DNA from: DATBVX01 sp963696675
GTDB taxonomy: Bacteria > Pseudomonadota > Gammaproteobacteria > Steroidobacterales > Steroidobacteraceae
Assembly (NCBI GenBank): GCA_963696675.1
Contig: CAVOLM010000039.1
Location: 1 to 64,000, forward strand
Length of the DNA stretch: 64,000 nt
Reading direction: 5' to 3'
This document shows, one piece after another, positions 19,719-29,426 of the stretch; within the stretch, counting starts at the first letter, position 1; each line of letters begins with the position of its first letter. The notes beneath the pieces were generated by a model that ran no database searches, was not told the origin of the DNA, and worked only from the letters and a program-made list of their open reading frames with translations. Made by a program: the position numbers and the translations under genes.

Positions 19719-21086
19719 ATGCCCGGCCGGCTATTCGTCAAGACCTTCGGCTGCCAGATGAATGAGTACGACTCTGCCCGCATGGCAGACGTCCTGCGCG
19801 AGGCCGAGGGCCTGGAGCCCACCGCAGAGCCGCGCGACGCCGACGTGCTCCTCGTCAATACCTGCTCAGTGCGCGAGAAAGCGCAGGAGAAGGTCTTCTC
19901 CCTACTGGGCGAATGGCGGCTCATCAAGCAACGCCGCCCGCACGTCATCATCGGCGTCGGCGGCTGCGTCGCGAGTCAGGAGGGCGAGGGGATCACTGCC
20001 CGCGCCGGTTGGGTCGACCTGGTCTTCGGACCGCAGACGCTGCATCGCCTCCCGGAAATGATTCGCGAAGTCAGGACGCGCGGCCGGGCCGTCGTCGATG
20101 TGAGCTTCCCTGAAATCGAGAAATTCGATCGACTTCCCGAGCCGCGAGCGGCGGGTGCCACCGCGTACGTTTCCATCATGGAAGGCTGCAGCAAGTACTG
20201 CACGTTTTGCGTCGTTCCCTATACGCGTGGCGAAGAGATGAGTCGCCCGTTCGAACAGGTCATGGATGAGGTGAGCGCGCTCGCAGCACAAGGAGTGCGC
20301 GAAGTGACGCTGCTCGGGCAGAACGTCGATGCCTACGCGGGCGCGACGGCAGATGGCGGTAGCGCTGATCTCGCGACGCTCATTCATTATGTCGCTGAGC
20401 TCGATGGAATCGAGCGCATCCGCTTCACGACCTCGCACCCAGCCGAGTTCGACGACTAGCCTGATCGAAGCCTATGCCAGCGTGCCGAAACTCGCCGCGC
20501 ATCTGCACCTGCCGGTGCAGAGCGGCTCTGATCGCATTCTGGCGCAGATGAAGCGCGGCTACACGACACTCGAGTACAAGCAGCGCATTCGCAAGCTGCG
20601 CGAGGTACGACCGGACATCGCTGTGTCGTCCGACTTCATCATCGGCTTTCCCGGCGAAACCGAGCACGATTTCGCTGCCACGATGCGGCTGGTCGAGGAT
20701 GTCGGTTTCGACCAGTCCTTCAGTTTCATCTACAGCCGTCGTCCCGGGACGCCCGCCGCGGCCTTGCGGACGATGTGCCGCACGCCGAGAAGCAGCGGCG
20801 CCTGGAGCTCCTGCAGCAGCGCCTCAACGCCAACGCGCGCGCGATCAGCGAGCGAATGGTCGGCACAGTGCAGCGAGTCCTGGTTGAACGGCCGGCGAAG
20901 AAGAATCCGCGCCAGCTCGCGGGACGCACCGAGAACAATCGCTGGGTCAACTTCGATGGTCCCGCATCGCTCGTCGACCAGTTCGTGGATGTTTCTATCA
21001 CGGAAGCCTTGAAGAACAGCCTGCGGGGTCGGCTGGTCGCGACCAGTGCCGGTTGCGCCGGCGAAGCGCTGCTGGCGTCGGGCTAG
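19719..21086 (+). CDS. miaB: tRNA-2-methylthio-N6-dimethylallyladenosine synthase MiaB (two frameshifts)
   Basis: MiaB is a radical-SAM methylthiotransferase that converts i6A37 to ms2i6A37 in tRNAs reading UNN codons. The N-terminal UPF0004 domain has its three cluster cysteines (C12 in TFGCQMN, C49 in NTCSV, C83 in GGCVA). The radical-SAM CxxxCxxC is CSKYCTFC at residues 157-164, and a TRAM domain ends the protein. The frame shifts near 20455 (one extra base) and near 20770 (one missing G). Total length would be about 455 residues, as usual. It heads the conserved miaB-phoH-ybeY-corC-lnt group. Confidence 0.93.
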
Positions 21087-21095
21087 GGAAGGGAA

Positions 21096-22061
21096 TTGGC
21101 ATCACAGATTGCCACGCGCGACTTTGAGCTCGAACCCGCGGACAACGGCAGGCTCGCGGGCCTGTGCGGTCCGCTCGATGAGCACCTGCGCCAGATCGAG
21201 CAGACCCTCGGTGTGGACATCAGCCATCGCGGCAATCATTTCCATGTCACCGGCGGTGTGACTGCGACGGCCGATGCCGAGCAGATTCTCAAGCAGTTGT
21301 TCGCCTTCACGCAGGAAGGTGAGGTGACACCCGAGCGCGTTCACCTGTCGCTGCGCGAGCGCAGCATGACGGATGAACCCGCGGGCGAGCCACGCGCCGA
21401 GGACGAGTTGCTGGTGCGCACGCATCGCGGCGGCATCCATGCGCGCGGCCCCAATCAGCAGCAGTATCTGTCCAACATTCGCCGCTTCGATCTGACTTTC
21501 GGGATCGGCCCGGCCGGCACGGGCAAGACCTACCTGGCGGTGGCGTGCGCCGTGGAAGCATTGCAGGCCGATCGTGTGCGGCGAATCGTGCTGGTACGGC
21601 CGGCGGTCGAGGCCGGAGAACGTCTCGGCTTTCTGCCCGGTGACATGGCACAGAAGGTCGATCCGTATCTGCGACCGATGTACGACGCGCTCTACGAGAT
21701 GCTCGGGTTCGATCGGGTGGCGCGATTCGTCGAGCGAGCGGTCATCGAAGTCGCACCTCTTGCGTTCATGCGCGGACGATCGCTCAACGACGCGTTCGTC
21801 ATTCTCGACGAGGCGCAGAACACCACGGCCGAGCAGATGAAGATGTTCCTCACGCGTATCGGTTTCGGGTCCAAGGCGGTCGTGACCGGCGACATCACGC
21901 AGACCGATCTGCCCGCCGGCCGTGCTTCCGGCCTCAAGAATGTCATCGATATCCTGAGCGGGGTCGAAGGTGTGGCGTTCACTTATTTCACCGCTCGCGA
22001 TGTCGTGCGCCATCCTCTGGTGCAGCGAATCGTACAGGCCTACGAGGACAAGAAGACGTGA
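21096..22061 (+). CDS. ybeZ: PhoH-like protein (YbeZ)
   Basis: A cytoplasmic P-loop ATPase of the PhoH family, which works with YbeY in rRNA maturation and ribosome quality control. The 321-residue protein has a KH-like N-terminal segment, Walker A GPAGTGKTYLA near residue 138, Walker B VILDEAQNTT and the sensor region VVTGDITQTDLP. The start is TTG at 21096, preceded by a strong GGAAGGGAA ribosome site; no better ATG exists upstream. It is intact and lies 9 bases after miaB. Confidence 0.93.
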   Translation: MASQIATRDFELEPADNGRLAGLCGPLDEHLRQIEQTLGVDISHRGNHFHVTGGVTATADAEQILKQLFAFTQEGEVTPERVHLSLRERSMTDEPAGEPRAEDELLVRTHRGGIHARGPNQQQYLSNIRRFDLTFGIGPAGTGKTYLAVACAVEALQADRVRRIVLVRPAVEAGERLGFLPGDMAQKVDPYLRPMYDALYEMLGFDRVARFVERAVIEVAPLAFMRGRSLNDAFVILDEAQNTTAEQMKMFLTRIGFGSKAVVTGDITQTDLPAGRASGLKNVIDILSGVEGVAFTYFTARDVVRHPLVQRIVQAYEDKKT

Positions 22062-22172
22062 GCGCCGGGAGACACAGGGCAGGAGCCTGGTGGCTCGAAG
22101 CCTCGAGCCGCGAGGTCTTCTGCAGTACGCGGCCAACGATCGAAGCCCCGTGGTCCATCGCTGGAAGTCAGC

Positions 22173-22604
22173 GTGCACTTCGCCACCCGCAAACCGTGGG
22201 TGCCCTCGAGTGTCCGGATCTCTTTCTGGGCGTTTGAAGCGCTGGGGCGCAAGCGCGGACGTTGGGATCTGGCCGTGCGCGTCGTGGGCGCTGCGGAAAG
22301 CCGCCGGCTCAACCGCCGGTATCGCCGCCGGGATCGCCCGACCAACGTGTTGTCGTTCCCAGCCACGGTGTCGCAGGCGGACGGTACGCGCCCACTGGGT
22401 GATCTCGTGATCTGCGCGCCGGTCGTGGCACGCGAGGCGCGTGCACAAGACAAGTCGTTGGCGCAGCATTGGGCGCACATGATCGTGCACGGCACGCTGC
22501 ACCTGCTCGGGTATGACCACGAGCGCGTCGACGACGCGCGACGCATGGAACGTTACGAAGTGGGCGTGCTTCGAACGCTGGGGTATCCCGACCCATATGG
22601 CTGA
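22173..22604 (+). CDS. ybeY: Endoribonuclease YbeY
   Basis: YbeY is a zinc endoribonuclease required for 16S rRNA 3'-end maturation and 70S quality control. The zinc-binding H3xH5xH motif is present as HGTLHLLGYDH (His 106, 110 and 116), and PTNVLSFP is the other family signature. The only in-frame start codon is GTG at 22173, with GGAAG upstream; the reading VSVHFATRK suggests the N-terminus may be a few residues short or the start region carries an indel. It overlaps corC by 8 bases. Confidence 0.92.
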   Translation: MHFATRKPWVPSSVRISFWAFEALGRKRGRWDLAVRVVGAAESRRLNRRYRRRDRPTNVLSFPATVSQADGTRPLGDLVICAPVVAREARAQDKSLAQHWAHMIVHGTLHLLGYDHERVDDARRMERYEVGVLRTLGYPDPYG

Positions 22605-23463
22605 CGATCCTCACAGTACCAGCACGACCGGGCGCTGGCTGCGTCGCCTCAGGCAGGGCAAGAGCGGCGAGCCCCGCGATCGTGAGCAGCTCAGCCAGGA
22701 ACTGCGCGAGGCGAGTGAGCGAGGCATCATCGATGCGGATGCCTTGTCGATGATCGAAGGGGTGCTGGAGGTCGCGGACACGCAGGTGCGTGACATCATG
22801 ATTCCGCGCTCGCAGATGGTCGTGATACAGCGGGACGATGCGCCGGAAGCGATCCTGCCGGTGGTCGTGGAATCGGGACACTCGCGCTTTCCGGTCACCG
22901 GTGAGGATCGCGACCAGGTGGTCGGTATCCTGCTCGCCAAGGATCTGCTGAAGTATTTCGCCGAGGCGGGCGAGCGCCTGGACTTCGATATCAAGGAATT
23001 CCTGCGTCCCGCCATCGTGGTGCCGGAGAGCAAGCGTCTGAACGTGCTGCTCAAGGAGTTTCGCGGCAGCCACAATCACATGGCGATCGTGGTGGACGAG
23101 TACGGTGGAGTTTCGGGACTGGTGACCATCGAGGATGTCGTCGAGCAGATCGTGGGTGAGATCGACGATGAATACGATGTCGAGGACGATCAGCCGATCC
23201 GACGCGAAGGCCCACGCCAGTTCGTGGTGCGGGCGCTCACGCGCATCGGTGAATTCAACGAATATTTCGGCGCGGAGTTCACCAACGATGAATTCGACAC
23301 GATCGGGGGTTTGATCACTCACCAACTGGGGCGCCTGCCACGCCGGGGTGAGGTCATCACGGTGGACGGTTTCGAATTCCGGGTGCTGCGAGCCGATCGC
23401 CGGCGCATCGATACCCTGCGCTTAACGACGCCCCGCGATATTCCCACGCGCGTGGATGAATGA
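22597..23463 (+). CDS. corC: Magnesium/cobalt efflux protein CorC (YbeX), CBS-domain
   Basis: CorC/YbeX is a cytosolic CBS-pair protein linked to Mg/Co efflux and to ribosome function. The 288-residue protein has the tandem CBS domains (VRDIMIPRSQMVVI to GILLAKDLL; LRPAIVVPESKRLNVLLKEF to GLVTIEDVVEQIVGEI) and the C-terminal CorC_HlyC domain (FDTIGGLI, RRGEVITVDGF). No transmembrane segment, as for YbeX. It overlaps ybeY at its start and its stop overlaps the lnt ATG (ATGA), so the three are translationally coupled. Confidence 0.94.
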   Translation: MADDPHSTSTTGRWLRRLRQGKSGEPRDREQLSQELREASERGIIDADALSMIEGVLEVADTQVRDIMIPRSQMVVIQRDDAPEAILPVVVESGHSRFPVTGEDRDQVVGILLAKDLLKYFAEAGERLDFDIKEFLRPAIVVPESKRLNVLLKEFRGSHNHMAIVVDEYGGVSGLVTIEDVVEQIVGEIDDEYDVEDDQPIRREGPRQFVVRALTRIGEFNEYFGAEFTNDEFDTIGGLITHQLGRLPRRGEVITVDGFEFRVLRADRRRIDTLRLTTPRDIPTRVDE

Positions 23464-25001
23464 GGCTTCGGGGAACGGCTGATCGGTGGGCGGCACTGCT
23501 CAGCTTTCTGCTGGGCGCGGCGTTGTCGCTTGCTTTCGCACCGCTCGAGCTCTTTCCCCTCGCGGTCCTGTGCCCGGCCGCCCTGTTCCTGATGTGGGAG
23601 TCGGCGACGCCGCGTCGCGCGGCGTGGCTGGCCTTCTGGTTCGGCTCTGGCACTTTTCTCGCCGGCACCTACTGGCTCTACACCAGCGTGCACGTGTTCG
23701 GACAGGCGCCGATCTGGGTGGCGTTCCTGTTGATGCTCGGGCTGGTCGCCGTCATGGGCCTGTATCATGCCGCCGTCGGCTACGCGTCGACGCGCTGGCT
23801 TCCGGCACGCGGAGCGTGTCGGTGGCTGATTGGTGTGCCGGTGATGTGGCTGCTCATGGAATGGCTGCGCGGCTGGGTGCTGAGCGGCTTTCCGTGGCTT
23901 GCGCTGGGTTACAGCCAGATCGATACCTGGCTCGCCGGGTATGCGCCGGTCGGCGGCGTTTACTTCATCAGCCTGCTGGTTCTCGTGTCGGCGGGTGCGC
24001 TGGTCCTGCTGCTGCGTGGTTCCAGGTCCGAGCGCATCGCCGCCGCGGTGGTGGCCCTCGCTATCTGGGTCAGCGGTGCTGTCCTATCGCGAGTCGATTG
24101 GGCACATCCGGTACGCGCGCCGGTGACGGTGAGCCTGGTGCAAGGTGCGATTTCGCAGGATCTCAAGTGGCAGGCGGAAAATCGCGAGACGACATTGACA
24201 CTCTATCGAGCGCTGACTGAGAGAGCCTTCGGGAGCCAGATCATCGTGTGGCCGGAAGCCGCACTGCCCGCGCTGGAGCACGAGCTCAAGGACTACCTCG
24301 ACCAGCTCTACCGCGATGCGCAGGCGCGCGGTTCCGACCTCATCATCGGCATTCTGCGCTATGACTTCACGCGCGATCAGTACCGCAATTCGATCGTCGC
24401 CGTGAACGGCTCTCTGACCTGGTACGACAAACGTCGTCTGGTGCCGTTCGGCGAGTTCTTTCCCGTGCCAGCCTTCGTGCGCAAATGGATGCGACTCATG
24501 AGCCTGCCGTATGTCGACATGACGGCCGGCGATCCGGAACAGCCGCCCCTGGTTGCGGCCGGCGAGAAACTTGGAGCAACGATCTGCTACGAGGACGCCT
24601 ATGGCAGCCAGCAACTTGCCGTGCTCAAGGAGGCAACGCTGCTGGTCAATGTCAGCAACGATGCGTGGTTCGGTGATTCGACCGCGCCTCACCAGCACCT
24701 GGAAATTGCGCGCATGCGTGCACGCGAGGCGAGCCGGTACATGCTGCGCGCCACCAACAACGGGATTACCGTGATCATCGACCCGCGCGGTGCAGTCGTG
24801 CAGCGCCTTCCGCAGTTTCAGCCGGCGGTGTTGAGCGCGACCGTGCAACCTCGCTCGGGGCTGACGCCTTATGCAGCGTGGGGGAACGTACCGGTCGTGC
24901 TGCTGGCCGTCGCCGGCCTGTTGCTCGTGCTCGCCCTGCAGCGCCGTCGCTTGCCCGCGGCTGAGCACAGCACTCCGGCGCACCGCCCGGACACCCTCTG
25001 A
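23460..25001 (+). CDS. lnt: Apolipoprotein N-acyltransferase Lnt
   Basis: Lnt adds the third acyl chain to the N-terminal cysteine of lipoproteins, the last maturation step in the inner membrane. The 513-residue protein has about six N-terminal membrane helices, a periplasmic nitrilase-fold domain and a C-terminal helix. The catalytic triad is visible: Glu266 in WPEAALP, Lys324 in DKRRLVPFGEF, Cys376 in CYEDAY. The later VSNDAWFGDS and RATNNGIT motifs are typical. It is intact and coupled to corC by an ATGA overlap. The lipoproteins in this window (2693, lptE, the DUF885 protein) are likely substrates. Confidence 0.96.
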   Translation: MRLRGTADRWAALLSFLLGAALSLAFAPLELFPLAVLCPAALFLMWESATPRRAAWLAFWFGSGTFLAGTYWLYTSVHVFGQAPIWVAFLLMLGLVAVMGLYHAAVGYASTRWLPARGACRWLIGVPVMWLLMEWLRGWVLSGFPWLALGYSQIDTWLAGYAPVGGVYFISLLVLVSAGALVLLLRGSRSERIAAAVVALAIWVSGAVLSRVDWAHPVRAPVTVSLVQGAISQDLKWQAENRETTLTLYRALTERAFGSQIIVWPEAALPALEHELKDYLDQLYRDAQARGSDLIIGILRYDFTRDQYRNSIVAVNGSLTWYDKRRLVPFGEFFPVPAFVRKWMRLMSLPYVDMTAGDPEQPPLVAAGEKLGATICYEDAYGSQQLAVLKEATLLVNVSNDAWFGDSTAPHQHLEIARMRAREASRYMLRATNNGITVIIDPRGAVVQRLPQFQPAVLSATVQPRSGLTPYAAWGNVPVVLLAVAGLLLVLALQRRRLPAAEHSTPAHRPDTL

Positions 25002-25014
25002 CGGAGGCACTCGT

Positions 25015-25944
25015 TTGGCAGCGCAACCTTGGCCTCGAATCGCTGTCGTGGGTGCCGGCGCGGTGGGTTGTTACTACGGCGGCATGCTTGCCCGGGCGGG
25101 TGCGCCCGTGACACTGATCGGGCGTGCCACGCATGTCGAAGCGATGGCGCGCGATGGGCTCTACCTCGAGGGAACCCGGGTCAGGGAGCGCATTCGTGTT
25201 GGCGCATCGACGGATATTGCCGTCGTCGCCGATGCGCAGATCGTCCTCGTCTGTGTAAAGACGACGAACACCGAAGAAACTGCACAATCGCTCGCGCCAC
25301 GCCTGCACAGCGGAGCCCGGGTGGTCAGCTTGCAAAACGGTGTCGATAACGCAGAACGAATGCGCGCGGCTGGCGGCCTTCAGGCGCTCGCGGCCGCCGT
25401 CTATGTGGCTGCAGAGATGGCTGGGCCCGGACATGTACGGCAGAGCAGCCGCGGCGATCTGGTCCTTGGTGATCCTTTGGCGATGGCGCGCGCCGGGGAG
25501 ATCGATGCGCTGGCGGCACTTTTCAACCGTGCCGACATTCCCTGCGCCGTCACGAGTGATATCAAGGCCGACCTGTGGAAGAAGCTGGTCCTCAACTGCA
25601 CTTACAACGCGATCTCGGCGCTGGCGCGTGCACGCTATGGTCGGATCGTGCGCGATCCCGGCACGAGAGTTCTTCTGACGCGCGTGGCGGCAGAAACCGT
25701 AGCGGTCGCCAATGCTGCGGGCGTGAACATCGATCTCGAAGAACAGATCGCGGCGGGTCTCAAGCTGGGTGAGGTGATGCCGGACGCCCTTTCGTCGACC
25801 GCGCAGGATATTGCGCGCGGCAAGTGCACGGAGATCGACTCGCTCAATGGTTACGTGGTGCGCGTCGGTGAGGAGCTCGGCGTACCGGTTCCGATCAACT
25901 ACGCGCTCTACAAGATGGTGAAGTTGCTGGAAGAATCAGCATAA
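25015..25944 (+). CDS. 2-dehydropantoate 2-reductase family protein (PanE-like)
   Basis: A 309-residue NADPH-dependent ketopantoate reductase homologue; PanE makes pantoate for pantothenate and CoA. The N-terminal Rossmann motif is GAGAVGCYYGG, followed by VKTTNTEE and SLQNGVDN; the C-terminal helical domain has the catalytic lysine in DLWKKLVLNCTYNA and the late GKCTEID (GxxTEID) motif. Start is TTG at 25015 behind a strong ACGGAGG. It follows lnt by 13 bases. Paralogues acting on other ketoacids exist, so I leave the symbol blank. Confidence 0.87.
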   Translation: MAAQPWPRIAVVGAGAVGCYYGGMLARAGAPVTLIGRATHVEAMARDGLYLEGTRVRERIRVGASTDIAVVADAQIVLVCVKTTNTEETAQSLAPRLHSGARVVSLQNGVDNAERMRAAGGLQALAAAVYVAAEMAGPGHVRQSSRGDLVLGDPLAMARAGEIDALAALFNRADIPCAVTSDIKADLWKKLVLNCTYNAISALARARYGRIVRDPGTRVLLTRVAAETVAVANAAGVNIDLEEQIAAGLKLGEVMPDALSSTAQDIARGKCTEIDSLNGYVVRVGEELGVPVPINYALYKMVKLLEESA

Positions 25945-25978
25945 TCCGCGCCCGCACGATCGATAACTGGAGAAAACG

Positions 25979-27829
25979 ATGCAGCTACGTTCCGCAGTCT
26001 GGTGGTCGATGGTTCTCACGTTCGCCTGCGCGGTGTCCGTGACGCCGCTCAGTGCGTTCGCCAAGACGCAGAAACCGCCACTGCACGGCCAGCATTGGGT
26101 CGCGATCACCGGGAAACCGCTGGCGGCCACCGCCGGCGCCATCACGTTTCAGAAAGGCGGCAACGCGGTCGATGCGGCCTGCGCCATGATCGCTGCGACG
26201 GCAACGATGTGGGACGTATTGAGCTGGGGTGGCGAAACGCAGGCGCTCATCTACAACCCGAACACCGGCAAGGTGATCGGCGTGAATGCACTTGGTGTGG
26301 CGCCAACTGGCGCGACGCCGGAATTCTTTCGCGCGCGCGGGATGAAATATCCGCCCGAATATGGGCCCCTCGCCGCCGTGACACCGGGCACACCCGGCGG
26401 GATCATGACGATGCTCGCCGAGTTCGGAACGCTGAGCCTCGAAGAGGTGCTCGCGCCGGCCATTGCGCTCGCGGATGGCTATCCGATCGAGCGCGAAACA
26501 GCCGACTCCATCGAACGTAACAAGGCGCGCATCAAGGAGTGGCCCGAGTCGAAGCGGACATTGTTGGTGCATGCGGGCCAATTGCGCGAAGCTCCCGAGG
26601 CAGGAGAGATCTTCCGTCAGCCGGATCTCGCGGCGACCTTGCGCAAGCTCGTGGAAGCCGAGCGCAAGGCGCGAGCATCAGGGAAGGACCGCAAGGCCGC
26701 CATCATGGCCGCGTACGAGCGCTTCTACAGGGGTGATATCGGCGCTGAATTCGTGCGCGGATCGAAGGAGGTCGGCGGTCTGATCACGCAGCAGGACCTC
26801 GGGAACTGGAAGGTGCACCTCGAAGAGCCAGTGCATGTGAACTACAAGGGCATCGAGGTCTACAAGCTCACGACCTGGGTTCAGGGTCCGGTGATGCTGC
26901 AGGCACTCAATCTTCTTGAGTCCTTCGATCTCAAGTCGATGGGCTACAACAGTGCCCGCTACATCCACACCCTCTATCAGGCGATGAATCTCGCTTATGC
27001 CGATCGCGATTTCTATTACGGCGATCCGTATTTCCCGCCAGCGGAGCCAGTGAAGGGACTGCTGTCCAAGGATTACGCACACACGCGCGCCAAGCTCATC
27101 GGTGCAGATCGCAACAACCCGGACATCCGCCCCGGCGATCCCTATCCATTCCAGGGTGGGACCAATCCCTATCAATCGCTGCTTGAGCAATGGCACAGCA
27201 GGATGCCGGATCTCAACGCACGGGCGGAGTTCGATCGTCACTTTCGCCTCGGCACCACGAGCGTAGAGGCCGCGGACGACAAGGGCTGGGTCGTCTCAGT
27301 CACCCCGAGTGGCGGGTGGCTACCGGCAGTGATCGCGGGCAAGACTGGTATCGGCATGAGCCAGCGCATGCAGAGCTTCGTGCTCGACGCAAGCGAGAAT
27401 CCCTTCAATGTGGTCGAGCCTGCCAAGCGTCCGCGTGCAACTCTGACACCGACGCTGGCGTTGAAAGACGGCAAGCCGTTCCTCTCCTTCGCTGTGCAGG
27501 GCGGCGATACGCAGGATCAGAACCTGCTGCAGTTCTTTCTGAACGTGGTCGAGTTCGGAATGACGGTCCAGGAGGCGACCGAGGCCGCCAATATCACCAG
27601 CTACCAGATGCGCGACTCATTCGGCGAGCACGAGTCGATGCCCGGACGCCTGACGCTCAACGAGTCGATCTCTCCATGGGTGCGCGAGGACCTGCGGCGC
27701 ATGGGATACAAGCTGGAGTTCGAAGAGCGGACTTCCGGGCCGATCAATGCGATTTACTTCGATCGTGCGCATGGCACGCTCTGGGGTGGCTCGAGCAATC
27801 ACGGTGAGGACTACGGCATCGCCTGGTAG
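25979..27829 (+). CDS. ggt: Gamma-glutamyltransferase family protein, periplasmic
   Basis: GGT enzymes are secreted Ntn hydrolases that cleave glutathione and related gamma-glutamyl compounds after self-cutting before a threonine. The 616-residue protein has a signal peptide (SVTPLSAFAK) and the large-subunit motifs GGNAVDAACAM and GVAPTGATP; the small subunit begins at TTSVEAADDKG (Thr426/427). Canonical enzymes read TTHxSVVD here; this one lacks the two residues between TT and SV, so substrate or processing may differ. NESISPW-like and GGSSNHGEDYG ends fit the family. TGGAGAAA precedes the ATG. Other Ntn acylases are the alternative. Confidence 0.87.
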   Translation: MQLRSAVWWSMVLTFACAVSVTPLSAFAKTQKPPLHGQHWVAITGKPLAATAGAITFQKGGNAVDAACAMIAATATMWDVLSWGGETQALIYNPNTGKVIGVNALGVAPTGATPEFFRARGMKYPPEYGPLAAVTPGTPGGIMTMLAEFGTLSLEEVLAPAIALADGYPIERETADSIERNKARIKEWPESKRTLLVHAGQLREAPEAGEIFRQPDLAATLRKLVEAERKARASGKDRKAAIMAAYERFYRGDIGAEFVRGSKEVGGLITQQDLGNWKVHLEEPVHVNYKGIEVYKLTTWVQGPVMLQALNLLESFDLKSMGYNSARYIHTLYQAMNLAYADRDFYYGDPYFPPAEPVKGLLSKDYAHTRAKLIGADRNNPDIRPGDPYPFQGGTNPYQSLLEQWHSRMPDLNARAEFDRHFRLGTTSVEAADDKGWVVSVTPSGGWLPAVIAGKTGIGMSQRMQSFVLDASENPFNVVEPAKRPRATLTPTLALKDGKPFLSFAVQGGDTQDQNLLQFFLNVVEFGMTVQEATEAANITSYQMRDSFGEHESMPGRLTLNESISPWVREDLRRMGYKLEFEERTSGPINAIYFDRAHGTLWGGSSNHGEDYGIAW

Positions 27830-28449
27830 CGCTGCACTGCTGCCTGCTCTACCGAAAGGCGGCGCAGGCCCGCGTACATAAGGCCCAGCGCGGGCAGCAG
27901 CAACAGGTGATACGTGGCGTTGTGATCGAATCGCGCTGGATCGATCGCCATACCGCGCTGCTGGGCAATCGCTGCGATGACGGAAGTGCCGAGTCCACCG
28001 AGGACCAGCAGTGACCCCGGTGAGTGCAGCCGGCGAAGGAGTCCGGCGATACACAGCAGGGTACCCGCAACGGTCGCGACCAGGCTGAGCAGAAAGCGGG
28101 GGTCCTGCCAGCTCAACACGGCGTAAGCGACCAGCAGGCCCACGACGATGATCATGATCAGTCGTACGTGTCTCGCACCGAGCAGATCGATGCCGGTCAA
28201 CGCCAGGCCGGCGGCGGTTACGCCTGCGAACAGCATCGAGAACCACCACACGATGGCCTGTGCCAGGTCTTGCCGTTCACTGAAGAAAGCGTGCCAGATT
28301 CCGCCGGCGAGCGCGGCGAGTGCGAAGCCTGCAAAAAAAATCACTGGTCCGTGCAACTGCCACGACCGTTCGCGTGCGAATGGTCTGGCGCAGGCGATGC
28401 AAAGCGCAGCCAGAAGGAAATCGGTGAGGCCTGTGATGAGCTCCGCCAT
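27811..28449 (-). CDS. Polytopic membrane protein, about seven helices, function unknown
   Basis: A 212-residue protein made of roughly seven hydrophobic segments (FLLAALCIACARPF, VIFFAGFALAALAGGIWHAFF, SMLFAGVTAAGLALTG, LIMIIVVGLLVAYAV, LLSLVATVAGTLLCIAG, LLVLGGLGTSVIAAIA, LLLLPALGLMYAGLR). A His in GIWHAFF and another in YHLLL are placed in helices. It resembles uncharacterised 7-TM families of proteobacteria (DUF6962-like; low certainty). The 3' end overlaps the end of ggt by 19 bases tail to tail; the start is divergent from the glyoxalase-like gene. Confidence 0.72.
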   Translation of the reverse strand: MAELITGLTDFLLAALCIACARPFARERSWQLHGPVIFFAGFALAALAGGIWHAFFSERQDLAQAIVWWFSMLFAGVTAAGLALTGIDLLGARHVRLIMIIVVGLLVAYAVLSWQDPRFLLSLVATVAGTLLCIAGLLRRLHSPGSLLVLGGLGTSVIAAIAQQRGMAIDPARFDHNATYHLLLLPALGLMYAGLRRLSVEQAAVQRYQAMP

Positions 28450-28538
28450 GGTTCGAGCTCGCTCGCAGCGGCGGATTGCGGCACCGGTGATTGCGAGCGA
28501 CGGGCCGGTGTACCTCGGCGTGATCGCGACGGGCCTAG

Positions 28539-28544
28539 TATAGT
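28539..28544 (+). promoter_or_regulatory. Candidate -10 box giving a leaderless mRNA
   Basis: TATAGT (5 of 6) ends 7 bases before the ATG at 28552, and no Shine-Dalgarno sequence lies between them. Transcription would start at or next to the A of the ATG. The -35 region is weak. Confidence 0.35.
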
Positions 28545-28551
28545 CGCGCGG

Positions 28552-29412
28552 ATGATCAGGATCGATCACGTGGGTCTCGTCGGCCGCGACGTCGCGGCCC
28601 TGCAGAGCTCGTTCGAGCGGCTCGGGTTCATCACCACGCCGCCGAAGCTCCTCATGCAGGCGGACCCGAAGACCGGCGAACGGCACTCGCTCCAGCAGCT
28701 GTGCTCGCACGCGGTCCTCGAGCAAGGCTATGTCGAGCTCTCCACGCTGCAGAGCGAGGGCCTGCAGCATCCGGTATCGGCCTATGTGCGCCGTCACCAC
28801 GGCCTCGAGATCCTTGCATTCAGCAGCACCGACATCAACGCGGACGTCGAGCGCTGCCGTGTCGCCGGCCTCGAACCGTCGCCGGTATCGATCGCGACTC
28901 GCGACGTGGCCTACGGCCCACGCAGGGGAGCTGCGCAGTTTCACTGGTTCACGCTTGCGGCGCGCAGCGCACCCGAAGGGTTGGTGTGCTTCGTGCACAA
29001 CCACACCCCCGAGCTCGTCTTTCAGCAGGAAGTGATGGGGCACCCGAACACCGCAAGCGCCATCACTGGCGCGACCATCGTGTCGCCAGATCCCGAGCGC
29101 ACGGCACAACTGTACCGGGTGCTGCTGCAGGAAGACCCGCGAGGGGAACAGGGTGATCAGTGCTTCGAATGGGGGACGCAGCGCTTGCGCATTACGACGC
29201 GGCACACCTTCGTCGCAGACTATCCCGGTGCCGGGGTGCGCAAGCTGCCGTGCCTGGCCGCATTTGAGGTGACGGTGCGCGACATCGCGAGCACGTCTGG
29301 CTATCTCACGCGCGCGCGAGTGCGCTTTCAGCCGCGACATGATGGCGGGCTCTGGGTTGGCCCGCGCTCTGCGTGCGGCGCAGCGTTGCAGTTTACGCCA
29401 CAGCCGCCTTGA
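28552..29412 (+). CDS. Glyoxalase-like (VOC superfamily) protein
   Basis: A 286-residue protein with the paired beta-alpha-beta-beta-beta layout of vicinal-oxygen-chelate proteins. IDHVGLVGRDVAALQSSFERLGF opens the first half (Glyoxalase_3-like), and ITGATIVSPDPERTAQLYRVLL opens the second. His in IDHVG and Glu in YVELST are likely metal ligands in the first module. Family members include dioxygenases, lyases and antibiotic-resistance proteins, and the substrate is not evident. ATG at 28552 has no ribosome site and a TATAGT 7 bases upstream. Confidence 0.8.
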   Translation: MIRIDHVGLVGRDVAALQSSFERLGFITTPPKLLMQADPKTGERHSLQQLCSHAVLEQGYVELSTLQSEGLQHPVSAYVRRHHGLEILAFSSTDINADVERCRVAGLEPSPVSIATRDVAYGPRRGAAQFHWFTLAARSAPEGLVCFVHNHTPELVFQQEVMGHPNTASAITGATIVSPDPERTAQLYRVLLQEDPRGEQGDQCFEWGTQRLRITTRHTFVADYPGAGVRKLPCLAAFEVTVRDIASTSGYLTRARVRFQPRHDGGLWVGPRSACGAALQFTPQPP

Positions 29413-29426
29413 GGATCTGGTGACGC

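Noticed and set aside
21102..23325. Long minus-strand frames opposite phoH-ybeY-corC (21102-22520 and 22309-23325)
   Set aside because: These lie antisense to well-supported conserved genes and their translations are His/Arg/Asp-rich shadows.
28450..29340. Upstream continuation of the minus-strand frame before the 7-TM protein
   Set aside because: The region is antisense to the glyoxalase-like gene; the hydrophobic protein starts cleanly at the ATG at 28449.
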